NCBI GenBank assembly: GCA_004769085.1 | Contig: DUDS01000003.1 | Location: 1 to 64,000 of the forward strand | Length of the DNA stretch: 64,000 nucleotides | Direction of reading: 5' to 3' | DNA from: Candidatus Melainabacteria bacterium SSGW_16 | Lineage (GTDB): Bacteria; Cyanobacteriota; Vampirovibrionia; 2-02-FULL-35-15 | Shown: piece by piece, positions 34,252 through 41,458 of the stretch | Layout: each line of letters opens with the position of its first letter | Numbering within the stretch: the stretch's first letter is position 1 | Translations under genes and position numbers: made by a program | Notes under the pieces: generated by a model | Seen by the model: the letters and a program-made list of their open reading frames with translations, nothing else | The model's database searches: none | Told to the model about the DNA's origin: nothing

Positions 34252-35592
34252 TTAGGCTTTTTTCTTATTCCTGAATACCATTTTTAAAGGACTTCCGGAG
34301 AAATCAAATCTCTTCCTTATCTCTTTTTCAAGATATCGCGTATATTGTTCGCTTACAAGAGATGAGTCATTAACAAAAAACACTATTTCGGGCGGTTTAA
34401 TACCTGCCTGGGTAACATAATATATTCTTAAATGCTTCCCTTTTTTTCTCGGCGGGGAAACTAAAAGCAGGATTTCTTCCAGAGCCTGGTTTAATTTGCC
34501 GGTCGAAATTCTTTTTTGGTAATTTGAATAAACTTCCCTTATCAATGCCCAGATTTTATGTACATTCTTTTTTTCAGTTGCACTTGTAAACAAGACTTTA
34601 GAGTAACCAACAAACTGCAAATCTGAGATTATACTCTCTTCATAAATATTTATTGTATTTGACTTTTTATTCTGTACGAGATCCCATTTATTTACTACAA
34701 CTATTGATGCTTTGTACCTGTCCTTTATAAGATTTGCAATCTTTTGATCCTGATCAGACACCAGGTTAGTAGCATCAATTACAAGTAAAACAATTTCAGC
34801 TCTTTCAATTGCAGAAATTGTTCTTGCGGTTGCATATCGTTCAATTACAGAAGATACTTTTGACTTTCTCCTCAACCCGGCTGTATCAATCAGCAAATAT
34901 TGTTCACCATCCACAGTAATATTAGTATCAATAGTATCTCTTGTGGTACCAGGAACAGGAGTTACAATTGCCCGTTCTTCACCTGTTATACAGTTCAGTA
35001 TGCTTGATTTCCCAACATTTGGTTTACCTACAATAGCTATTTTTACTTCATCGTGAGCAGCAACAGAACTACTCTTTGATCCTTTTGATATTTGATCGAG
35101 TATGTCTGCCATTCCTTTTGAGCCAGCTAATGCAGAGACTGGATATGGTTCTCCAAACCCCAGTGAATAAAACTCATGCACCAAATCAAGCTGCTTCTCA
35201 GTATCAATTTTATTTACAGCAAGAAATATTTTTCTTTTGTTTTTAATTTTTCTCAGGCTTGAAGCAATTTTTGCATCCTGTGATGTAATCCCTGCTTTAC
35301 CATCCACTAGAAAAATAATAGAACCAGCATCTTCAATTGCTAAGTACACCTGTTTTCTTACTTCAGGAGAAAAACTGTCAGCTAAAGCATCAGGACCTTC
35401 AAGCAAGCCCCCTGTATCAATAAGAGTCATTTGTTTCCCGTTCCATTCAATATCAGCATATATTCTGTCGCGTGTAACACCTGGCGTATCATCTACAATA
35501 GACCTTCGTTCCCTTATTAATCTGTTAAAAAGGGTTGACTTACCTACATTAGGTCTTCCAACAATAGCAACTTTTGTATAATTATCCGGCAT
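34252..35592 (-). CDS. der: Double-GTPase ribosome assembly factor Der/EngA
   Basis: Der acts in 50S subunit maturation. The 446-residue protein has two tandem GTPase domains, each with its P-loop (GRPNVGKSTLFN near residue 11; GKPNVGKSSIL near 190), switch DTGG/DTAG and NKxD (NKID, NKWD). A C-terminal KH-like domain follows (about 355-440). All family motifs are intact. A minus-strand TATAAT (35607-35612) lies 14 nt before the ATG, giving a very short leader without SD. Confidence 0.98.
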   Translation of the reverse strand: MPDNYTKVAIVGRPNVGKSTLFNRLIRERRSIVDDTPGVTRDRIYADIEWNGKQMTLIDTGGLLEGPDALADSFSPEVRKQVYLAIEDAGSIIFLVDGKAGITSQDAKIASSLRKIKNKRKIFLAVNKIDTEKQLDLVHEFYSLGFGEPYPVSALAGSKGMADILDQISKGSKSSSVAAHDEVKIAIVGKPNVGKSSILNCITGEERAIVTPVPGTTRDTIDTNITVDGEQYLLIDTAGLRRKSKVSSVIERYATARTISAIERAEIVLLVIDATNLVSDQDQKIANLIKDRYKASIVVVNKWDLVQNKKSNTINIYEESIISDLQFVGYSKVLFTSATEKKNVHKIWALIREVYSNYQKRISTGKLNQALEEILLLVSPPRKKGKHLRIYYVTQAGIKPPEIVFFVNDSSLVSEQYTRYLEKEIRKRFDFSGSPLKMVFRNKKKA

Positions 35593-35656
35593 ATTCAGAA
35601 ACTAAAATTATATCCCATTTAGCATTTTGAATTTCCGAATGACAATACAAATGTTG

Positions 35657-35662
35657 TAAAAT
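35657..35662 (+). promoter_or_regulatory. -10 of the HAD-RNase H gene, leaderless spacing
   Basis: TAAAAT is followed by seven nucleotides and ATG at 35670, with no SD. Confidence 0.45.
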
Positions 35663-35669
35663 TAGCTGT

Positions 35670-36776
35670 ATGTCAGCAAAAATAACATCTGGAAATCAGA
35701 GCTTTACTATTGATCAAATCATCTGGGACAGAGATTCATTTTTTATTGACTTTAATTCTTACTGGATAAGGTTAACAGCAACAATAGCACAGATGACTGC
35801 TGAAAGAGTTACAAATAACTGGAGCAGTTTTAATCTGATCCGTACTGAAGTAATAAAAACACTTGGAATAAACCCTGAAACCTCAGAATCACTTTCATCA
35901 TCTTCACCAATTAAAATTATGCCTGTAAATTCCTATCCATACATAATCGCTCCGTCTATTTCCAGAATCGCTTCTGATCATTCTCAGGAAACTATAATTG
36001 ACATTTTAAAAGAAGTTATAAGCAAATCCCTGACTGAATGTAGTAAGCATCTTAGTGAAACTGTAGTCAAAAAAAATGCTGATAAAGTTAAGAATTTACC
36101 CGGATCAGCAAACATTTTAATAACCAATGATTCCAAAGAAAATAATTCATTATTTTTAAAAGAATCAGGAATTGGAAATAATTTTCATAAGATTTTCCCT
36201 CAAAAAAACAAAGATGAACTAACTGATCTATTAACAGATAAATCGCTTTTCATTACTGACAATGAATTTCTTAAAAAATCATATAAAAAAAGAGGCTTTG
36301 ACAACATTTTGCTTACTGACAATCTGGACAATCTAACTATTATTCAGGAAGAGCAATCTGCAATAACCATTAATGTTGACGGGGCATCAAGGGGTAATCC
36401 CGGACCTTCAGCAATTGGAATTATATTTAAAGAAGGTACAAATATCATTCATGAAATATCTGAATACATAGGCAACCATACCAATAATTTTGCTGAATAT
36501 ACGGCTCTTATAAGAGCACTTGAAACAAGTCATGAAAAAGGATTTAAAAAAATTGAAATTAAATCTGATAGTGAACTAGTAGTAAAACAAATAAACAAAA
36601 CCTACAAAGTAAAAGATGCTGATATAAAAGAACTCTTTGATAAAGCATCAGCATTAATAAGCAAATTTCCTGATTTTAAAATTGTCCACATTCCAAGAGA
36701 AGAAAACTTAAAAGCAGACAAACTTGCTAATAATGCTTTAAATCTTATTCTTCAATCACAGCAAAAGCATTTGTAA
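35670..36776 (+). CDS. Fusion of a HAD-like domain with RNase HI
   Basis: The C-terminal part (about 231-360) is a complete RNase HI: ITINVDGASRGNPGP (catalytic Asp237), NNFAEYTALIRAL (Glu), IKSDSELVVKQI (Asp) and EENLKADKLANNAL (Asp). It cleaves RNA in RNA-DNA hybrids. The N-terminal part (1-225) looks like a HAD phosphatase: IIWDRDSFFID carries the DxD of motif I (20 and 22), ANILITNDSKENN matches motif II, and LFITDNEFLKKSYKKRGFDNILL matches motif IV. It lacks the normal DGT sequence, so activity is uncertain. The 3' end overlaps the convergent MaoC gene by 32 bp. Confidence 0.82.
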   Translation: MSAKITSGNQSFTIDQIIWDRDSFFIDFNSYWIRLTATIAQMTAERVTNNWSSFNLIRTEVIKTLGINPETSESLSSSSPIKIMPVNSYPYIIAPSISRIASDHSQETIIDILKEVISKSLTECSKHLSETVVKKNADKVKNLPGSANILITNDSKENNSLFLKESGIGNNFHKIFPQKNKDELTDLLTDKSLFITDNEFLKKSYKKRGFDNILLTDNLDNLTIIQEEQSAITINVDGASRGNPGPSAIGIIFKEGTNIIHEISEYIGNHTNNFAEYTALIRALETSHEKGFKKIEIKSDSELVVKQINKTYKVKDADIKELFDKASALISKFPDFKIVHIPREENLKADKLANNALNLILQSQQKHL

Positions 36777-37131
36777 CAACCTGCTCATTTTTCTGATTTT
36801 CAGCAAACAGATCAAAAGTAACAAGATTATTTTCAATCTTTGAAACTTTTCCTTTTATTGTAAGTTTATCAAGTGGTTTAACTATGCCGCGAAAACGAAC
36901 TCTGAATGATTTAATTTTCTCAGGATCTTTATCTCCCATTACTGCACGGTAAACAAAAGCCATTGTACAAAGTCCCTGTAATATAATTCCTCCAAGTCCT
37001 ACAGATTTTCCAAATTCATCATCAATATGAATAGTATTAAAATCTCTTGAAGCACCTGCATAATAATACGGTCTGTATTTATCTACCTCTATCTGAACCG
37101 GTTTAATCTCCTGACCAGGTATATAGCTCAT
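36745..37131 (-). CDS. MaoC-like (R)-specific enoyl hydratase (HadB-type)
   Basis: The 128-residue hot-dog protein has the hydratase signature ASRDFNTIHIDDEFGKSVGLGGIILQGL with catalytic Asp and His in place. This suggests reversible hydration of trans-2-enoyl-thioesters. The start is ATG 37131 (MSYIPGQ), preceded by SD GGAGG six nucleotides upstream. The in-frame ATG at 37146 lies in front of this SD and is rejected. It is 11 bp downstream of the PstS-like sensor gene in the same operon. Its partner may be the MaoC-N protein at 33747. Confidence 0.88.
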   Translation of the reverse strand: MSYIPGQEIKPVQIEVDKYRPYYYAGASRDFNTIHIDDEFGKSVGLGGIILQGLCTMAFVYRAVMGDKDPEKIKSFRVRFRGIVKPLDKLTIKGKVSKIENNLVTFDLFAENQKNEQVVTNAFAVIEE

Positions 37132-37142
37132 GATTTCCTCCG

Positions 37143-38519
37143 TCATTCTTCATCAGTTCTGACTGGTAGCAGTCCTGCTTTTTTCACAATATTCTGGCCT
37201 TTTTTAGATAAAACCCAGCCAATAAAGTCACTTATGCTTTCAGACTGATCAACAGCTGTAATCAGATACAAATAATGCGCAAGCGGATAATCACCATATC
37301 TTACTGCATTTTCATTTAATTTATGACCAATAAAAGGAGCCACAGGGACTGAATCAGGATAAGTTTTAATTTTCATATATTTTATTTTTTTATTTCCCCA
37401 GGGGAAATTGTTTGAATTAATAAAAGCAATGGCACCTTCACTCTGGGATATAAAATCAAATATTTCTTTGTTTGATTTTTTTCTAATAGGCTCACCAGGG
37501 AAATCAGTATTTTGCAGAATTCTGCTGAGTACAAAATCATTAGTACCGCTTCCTTTTTCTCTTATCACCGGTGCCAATGGTTTGTTAAAACTGCTTATAT
37601 CCTGCCAGTTCTGAACCTCACCATTAAATATTTTTTCCAGATCTTCAAGGCTTAGATCTTTTACAGGATTAGCAGCATTTACAGCTATAACAAGTGCATC
37701 AAGTGCAACCCTGTTTTCTACAAGCTCAATTCCATTTTGATTTGCCTTTTTCTGATCCTGGTGACTTACAGGCCTGCTTGAGTTTGCAACTTCAACATCA
37801 CCTGTGATAAGCGCTTTTATTCCGCTGTCAGAATCGGATTGTATAAGAGATACTTTATATTTTGGGTAATCAAGGATAAAAGCATTTTTCCACTTTTTTG
37901 ATAACGCTAGCAAGCTCGTAGAGCCTGATATCCTTAACCTGTTTGCTGGAACAGAACGAACAGTTTTTTTAGCTGTTTTATTTCCCTCAAACTGGACATG
38001 AGAACCAAGATTATTGAATGTAGTACCCAGTTGGTTTAATACTTCTGGTTTTGTAATATTGGTTACAAACAAATATACTACCCAGAAAGTAAATGCAAAT
38101 ATCACCATAAAAATCATTAAAATAACTATCACAGACCATCTTGAAACAGTTCCAGGGCTCTGGCTAGGAACCATTTTGGGTTCATCTGGTTTTTTAAATC
38201 CCTGAGCCGGAATGTCAGTTTTTGCTTCTTTTAAATTTCTTTTAATACTTTTAATAGCATTACCTAAAACATTTCCTATTTCTTCCCTGTTCCTGCCAAG
38301 CTGTGTGCTTATTGCATCTTTATTCAGATTACGAAAGTATCTTAATTCAACTATTTTTTTTTCTGCATCAGGCAGGAAAGATATTGCTTTTTTTACCTTA
38401 TCCCTGAGGGATTGTAATTCATTTACTGCAGACTTATCATATTTTTCATTTGGTTTAAGGTTTAAGATTATCTCTATGGATTTTTCATTTAACTCTTCAT
38501 AGAACTGTTTATTCTGCAT
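37143..38519 (-). CDS. Transmembrane protein: sigma70-region-4-like HTH, TM helix, PstS-like binding domain
   Basis: The 458-residue protein has three parts. Residues about 45-97 (ISFLPDAEKKIVELRYFRN, then LNKDAISTQLGRNREEIGNV) match sigma70 region 4, a DNA-binding helix-turn-helix. One strong membrane helix follows (about 128-152). Residues about 193-455 form a PstS-type substrate-binding protein: RISGSTSLLALSKKW, ANSSRPVS, LEDLEKIFNGEVQNW, REKGSGTNDFVL and YPLAHYLYLIT. A cytoplasmic HTH joined through one helix to an outer phosphate-like sensor suggests a ToxR-like one-component regulator. The ligand could be phosphate or another oxyanion. I know no standard family with this order. A MaoC gene follows in operon. 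Confidence 0.85.
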   Translation of the reverse strand: MQNKQFYEELNEKSIEIILNLKPNEKYDKSAVNELQSLRDKVKKAISFLPDAEKKIVELRYFRNLNKDAISTQLGRNREEIGNVLGNAIKSIKRNLKEAKTDIPAQGFKKPDEPKMVPSQSPGTVSRWSVIVILMIFMVIFAFTFWVVYLFVTNITKPEVLNQLGTTFNNLGSHVQFEGNKTAKKTVRSVPANRLRISGSTSLLALSKKWKNAFILDYPKYKVSLIQSDSDSGIKALITGDVEVANSSRPVSHQDQKKANQNGIELVENRVALDALVIAVNAANPVKDLSLEDLEKIFNGEVQNWQDISSFNKPLAPVIREKGSGTNDFVLSRILQNTDFPGEPIRKKSNKEIFDFISQSEGAIAFINSNNFPWGNKKIKYMKIKTYPDSVPVAPFIGHKLNENAVRYGDYPLAHYLYLITAVDQSESISDFIGWVLSKKGQNIVKKAGLLPVRTDEE

Positions 38520-38569
38520 AACAAGTTATATTTTAACTATTCCGACACCATATTATGAGAAAAGTAAAA

Positions 38570-38722
38570 CAACTAATTAAGAAAGGTTTTGTTCCGCCTT
38601 AGGCGGGCAAAACCTATAAACCGTTAAAGTTAGAACCTACCAAGTGCACATTGGAAAAGTGGCGAGTCAAAGCAGCAAGGCCTTGCTGCGGTTATAAATA
38701 AAGAGCGAGCCACCTGATTAAT
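38570..38722 (+). mobile_element. MITE copy D, diverged and 5'-shortened
   Basis: It carries the family hairpin AGGTTTTG/CAAAACCT with a longer inner stem CCGCC/GGCGG (38584-38615). GTGCACATTGGAAAAGTGGC and the GAGCGAGCCACC end follow, as in copy C. An extra hairpin GCAGCAAGG/CCTTGCTGC is inserted between. The first 40-50 bp of the element appear absent and no target duplication was found. It lies upstream of the sigma4/PstS-like gene. Confidence 0.6.
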
Positions 38723-38730
38723 ATTACATT

Positions 38731-38756
38731 TTACTCATATGAAAGAATATGAGTAA
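38731..38756. terminator. Perfect 10-bp hairpin near MITE D
   Basis: TTACTCATAT and ATATGAGTAA flank a 6-nt loop. It lies downstream of the small minus-strand gene at 38797 and could terminate it, although the T-tract is poor. The ends resemble the MITE terminal sequence TTACTCA/TGAGTAA. Confidence 0.4.
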
Positions 38757-38796
38757 TTAATCCCTGTATCTCTTTACATTAAAGCAGTTATGTTTA

Positions 38797-38985
38797 TCAG
38801 ATTTGACCTAAATCCTGCGGTCTGATTTCCTCTTGCTTTGAAGTCAAAGTCTGCTTGGGTAATTTTCCTACCTGATATTGCTGGCATGTAATTTCAATAA
38901 GTATATTACAAGCTGCAGGAGAGACTAGCTCTAACCACTCATCCTTATAATATGATTCAATTTCATTTCTATTTAAGGACGTCAT
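38797..38985 (-). CDS. Small uncharacterised 62-aa protein
   Basis: I do not recognise this protein. It is acidic-neutral and soluble (MTSLNRNEIESYYKDEWLEL), with a central Cys-containing helix PAACNILIEITCQQYQVGKL and a Gln-rich polar tail. No signal peptide was seen. It is the last of a run of five small minus-strand genes (38797-40917), none of which I can assign. A hairpin 40 bp downstream may terminate it. The coding call rests on its plausible composition, on a neighbouring gene set of the same style, and on the lack of competing ORFs. Confidence 0.5.
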   Translation of the reverse strand: MTSLNRNEIESYYKDEWLELVSPAACNILIEITCQQYQVGKLPKQTLTSKQEEIRPQDLGQI

Positions 38986-39058
38986 ATAAATCTAATATAA
39001 CAATAAACCAAGATGGTTTTATCTTTTATACTGTAATAATTTCTATGTAAATCTTATT

Positions 39059-39340
39059 TTATGCATCTGTGATATTTCGTGGCTTATTGTTAGATGCAAG
39101 CCTATCATTTCCCTGCATTAAATTAGTCAAATCATCCTTTGCCCCACTTGATAACCTGGAACCGGTAAAGAAGGAAGCAACTTGTTCACCTAATGTCTGG
39201 GCATTTCTAGCTGCTACATTTGGGGTCCTGTCAGCCTTTTTCTTTACACCAGCTGCTTTGGCAATTTCAGAAGATGCGATACGAGAAGGATCAAAATCTC
39301 CTCCAAGTCCGCCTATATTTCCTATTTCAAGCACAAACAT
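39059..39340 (-). CDS. Small Gly/Ala/Ser-rich protein with MFVL start
   Basis: I do not recognise this 93-residue protein. It begins MFVLEIGNIGGLGGDFDPSR, continues with Ala/Lys-rich helix IASSEIAKAAGVKKKA and ends in a polar, Asn-rich tail. No Sec signal or membrane helix. The opening MFVL followed by a strand with Gly recurs in the gene at 40534, so the two N-termini may be related. Low-complexity polar N-termini without a Sec signal are compatible with type III substrates, but this is only a guess. It has its own transcription unit. Confidence 0.55.
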   Translation of the reverse strand: MFVLEIGNIGGLGGDFDPSRIASSEIAKAAGVKKKADRTPNVAARNAQTLGEQVASFFTGSRLSSGAKDDLTNLMQGNDRLASNNKPRNITDA

Positions 39341-39504
39341 AATCTTCCTCTGCTTTCTATTTTACTTACTTTTGTTAACCTTTGTTTAACCTTACACCAC
39401 TATTGCACGCTTATATAAAGTAATAGTCCCCCCTTTTTTGATAGCATGAATATTAAATATTTCTAATATTGGCTAAATCTTAATATTTTGACTTAAAACA
39501 ACTA

Positions 39505-39536
39505 AAAAAGGGACTGTCATAGAGCAGTCCCTTTTA
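39505..39536 (-). terminator. Rho-independent terminator after the 39555 gene
   Basis: AAAAGGGACTG and CAGTCCCTTTT form an 11-bp stem with an 8-nt loop. On the minus strand it ends in a run of T. It lies 20 bp beyond the stop codon of the 39555-40016 gene. Confidence 0.85.
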
Positions 39537-39554
39537 AGCTTTAATTATAAAAAC

Positions 39555-40016
39555 CTATACTGACATACCATTTACTGCTTCTTTTAAGCGCTTATTTTCA
39601 TTTTGACGAAGGGTATCAATTGCACCATCTATCTGATCAGTATATGCCAGATTTGAAGCAAGTTGCGCATGTCTTTGTTTTGACATCTGTGCAATTTCAT
39701 TCATATCACCCATTGCCTGTCCATAAATTCTATTACCGAGTGAGTTGCCTATAAATTTACCAATGCCATTCCCAAGAGTATATCCTAATGCCATACCACC
39801 TGGTCCACCAAGTGCCCCGGCAGCAGTTCCTATAGTTCCTCCTAAAGCACTTACTCTTTGTACTAGCTTAGATAACCTCATCTGGAACTGAGCTCCCTGC
39901 TGGAGTGAATCCATATAATCCTGAAAATTTGCATTCAAGAGCAAAGTATACTTGCTGTGCCTACATGAATTGTCCACATAAAGATCGGTTAAAGTAGTAG
40001 GGTCATTAATATACAT
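39555..40016 (-). CDS. Uncharacterised protein with glycine-zipper hydrophobic segment
   Basis: The 153-residue protein starts MYINDPTTLTDLYVDNSC with no Sec signal. Residues about 50-95 are a glycine-zipper stretch (GGTIGTAAGALGGPGGMAL, then GYTLGNGIGKFIGNSLGNR) able to insert in or pack on membranes. It is flanked by amphipathic helices (FQMRLSKLVQRVSAL; AMGDMNEIAQMSKQRHAQL). The layout (helix, glycine-zipper, helix) resembles translocator or pore-type proteins, which is an inference only. It lies 29 bp after the 40046 gene on the same strand and ends at a clear terminator. Confidence 0.6.
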   Translation of the reverse strand: MYINDPTTLTDLYVDNSCRHSKYTLLLNANFQDYMDSLQQGAQFQMRLSKLVQRVSALGGTIGTAAGALGGPGGMALGYTLGNGIGKFIGNSLGNRIYGQAMGDMNEIAQMSKQRHAQLASNLAYTDQIDGAIDTLRQNENKRLKEAVNGMSV

Positions 40017-40045
40017 TTATATTCTCCTATAAACTTCTATAAAGC

Positions 40046-40315
40046 TTATGAATCTTTTACAAGGTCCCATGCTTTTTTCATGCTTTGTTTTTCTTCTTTT
40101 ATCATATTGATCCAGAATTCTTCTCTTTGACGTTGGTTTCCTATGTTTGCTCTGGTTACTGCAAGAATATGCCTTGCAACAGCTGGATCACCGTAGCCAT
40201 AAATAGCTAATTGAACTAATTGTTCAGCAAATGTATCCTCCTGTTGATATTGAGAGAGGCTTGACTGTGCAGTAGCTAATTCTGAAAGCGGGTTTACATA
40301 AGTTATAACTGGCAT
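40046..40315 (-). CDS. Small helical 89-aa protein
   Basis: I do not recognise it. It is a soluble alpha-helical protein: MPVITYVNPLSELATAQSSL, AEQLVQLAIYGYGDPAVARHIL, REEFWINMIKEEKQSMKKAWDL. No Sec signal. The ATG has an SD (GGAGG, eight nucleotides upstream, read on the minus strand). It is the first gene of a pair with the glycine-zipper protein, 29 bp downstream. Small helical proteins encoded just before translocator-like genes are often chaperones or needle-type subunits in type III systems; nothing here proves that. Confidence 0.6.
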   Translation of the reverse strand: MPVITYVNPLSELATAQSSLSQYQQEDTFAEQLVQLAIYGYGDPAVARHILAVTRANIGNQRQREEFWINMIKEEKQSMKKAWDLVKDS

Positions 40316-40464
40316 TGTTTTTCCTCCGGTTCTATAAGGATCTTTTCAGTTCGTTGTGTACGAACATGCATATTTATCCAGATCCCTGTTAAAGCAAAGT
40401 TATGAAATTTATTAATTTTTTCTAATTGAAACAAAAATAGAACTTAAGTACTAAAGGAACATAA

Positions 40465-40500
40465 AAAAAATGCACGCTTTTTTTTTTGCGTGCATTTTTT
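40465..40500. terminator. Bidirectional rho-independent terminator
   Basis: AAAAAATGCACGC pairs perfectly with GCGTGCATTTTTT across a 10-T loop. It has A and T tracts on both sides. It ends the minus-strand gene at 40534-40917. Confidence 0.85.
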
Positions 40501-40533
40501 CTTTTTTTGAAGTTGAACAACAGAGCTGGTAAA

Positions 40534-40917
40534 TTATCCACCGCCACCTTGTTGTAAGGATTTGGTGCTGGCAATACCTTTCTTGTCTTCGTCGATTTGA
40601 CTTTGAAGAGCTGATTCTTCTGTTCTCATCAAACCAAGGTCTGCTCTTATTTGTGACAATGCTTGTCTTGTGGTTTGTTCATTATCACTATCAAATACAG
40701 TTATGTTACTAGGTAGCTGGTAGCCTCCCTTATTTCCATCTGTATCTGTTAAACCAGCGAAATTTCCATTTATCAATCTGGTAGATAATACGCCTTCCAT
40801 GTCACTAATTGCTGCTTCAAGCTTTGAAATACGAGCCCTGACTTCTGAAAGCTGGGCAAGTTTATCATTGCCTTTTGATTGTAGTGGTCCAAAATCTATT
40901 GATACTAATACGAACAT
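40534..40917 (-). CDS. Small coiled-coil protein with MFVL start
   Basis: I do not recognise this 127-residue protein. Two coiled-coil segments (LAQLSEVRARISKLEAAISDME, about 20-45; TRQALSQIRADLGLMRTEES, about 83-105) flank a polar, Gly/Asn/Asp-rich middle. The tail is Gln/Gly-rich (KSLQQGGGG). It begins MFVLVSIDFGPLQ, like the 39059 gene. Coiled coil, polar linker, coiled coil and absent Sec signal suggest a filament-, needle- or tip-like protein, as inference. It has a clear terminator downstream and is divergent from the surface-protein gene at 41459. Confidence 0.6.
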   Translation of the reverse strand: MFVLVSIDFGPLQSKGNDKLAQLSEVRARISKLEAAISDMEGVLSTRLINGNFAGLTDTDGNKGGYQLPSNITVFDSDNEQTTRQALSQIRADLGLMRTEESALQSQIDEDKKGIASTKSLQQGGGG

Positions 40918-41040
40918 GTTTCCCCCTCAAGTAAGTGCTGTTCTTACTTTGTTTTGTTTATTACTTGACTTACAGTCTTTTAGTTTGCAGTCAATTTATG
41001 CCGTATATTTAGCCTTTAGAAGTTTAAAAGAAAGTAAATG

Positions 41041-41458
41041 CCAATTTTCCAAACACGTTAAATTTATTTAATTTTACAAAGGGGTAATCTTAAAAAAATA
41101 ATGCAAACAAAAAAAATATGAGAGAAAAAATTATTTTTAGGGCTTAGATTATGATTCAATTAAAAAAATTAGATTTTTTAAGGGGATCCCCTTAAAAAAT
41201 ATCTTACATTTTAATACAGTGTTATCACTAAAACAAATTAAACCAGACAGAAATATTTCCTAAAGATCATATTCCTTATATATATGTAAGGTCCATTGAA
41301 ATCAGTTTAAATTAATCGCCTAAAAAACAAAAATAGATATTTAATCTGCTTAAAGGGATAACATTAATCCAAAAATACTAGGGCAGGGTATTAAGTCCGA
41401 GGTAATACCAGAAAATTTTCTGGTTTAGTAATGGTTAAAGATCCTTAGGGGGAAAAAC
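41041..41458 (+). other. Leader/intergenic region of the surface protein gene
   Basis: No ORF was seen. The region contains a perfect 28-bp palindrome (41173-41200), a hairpin GGTATTA/TAATACC (41387-41409) directly followed by an 18-bp palindrome ACCAGAAAATTTTCTGGT (41407-41424), and an SD AGGGGG six nucleotides before the 41459 ATG. This long, structured, SD-bearing leader contrasts with the leaderless genes elsewhere. Confidence 0.5.
41173..41200. repeat. Perfect 28-bp palindrome
   Basis: The half-site ATTTTTTAAGGGGA is followed exactly by its reverse complement. It lies between divergent genes (40917 and 41459), so it is not needed as a terminator for either. It may be an operator for a dimeric regulator or a cruciform/terminator for an unseen transcript. 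Confidence 0.5.
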
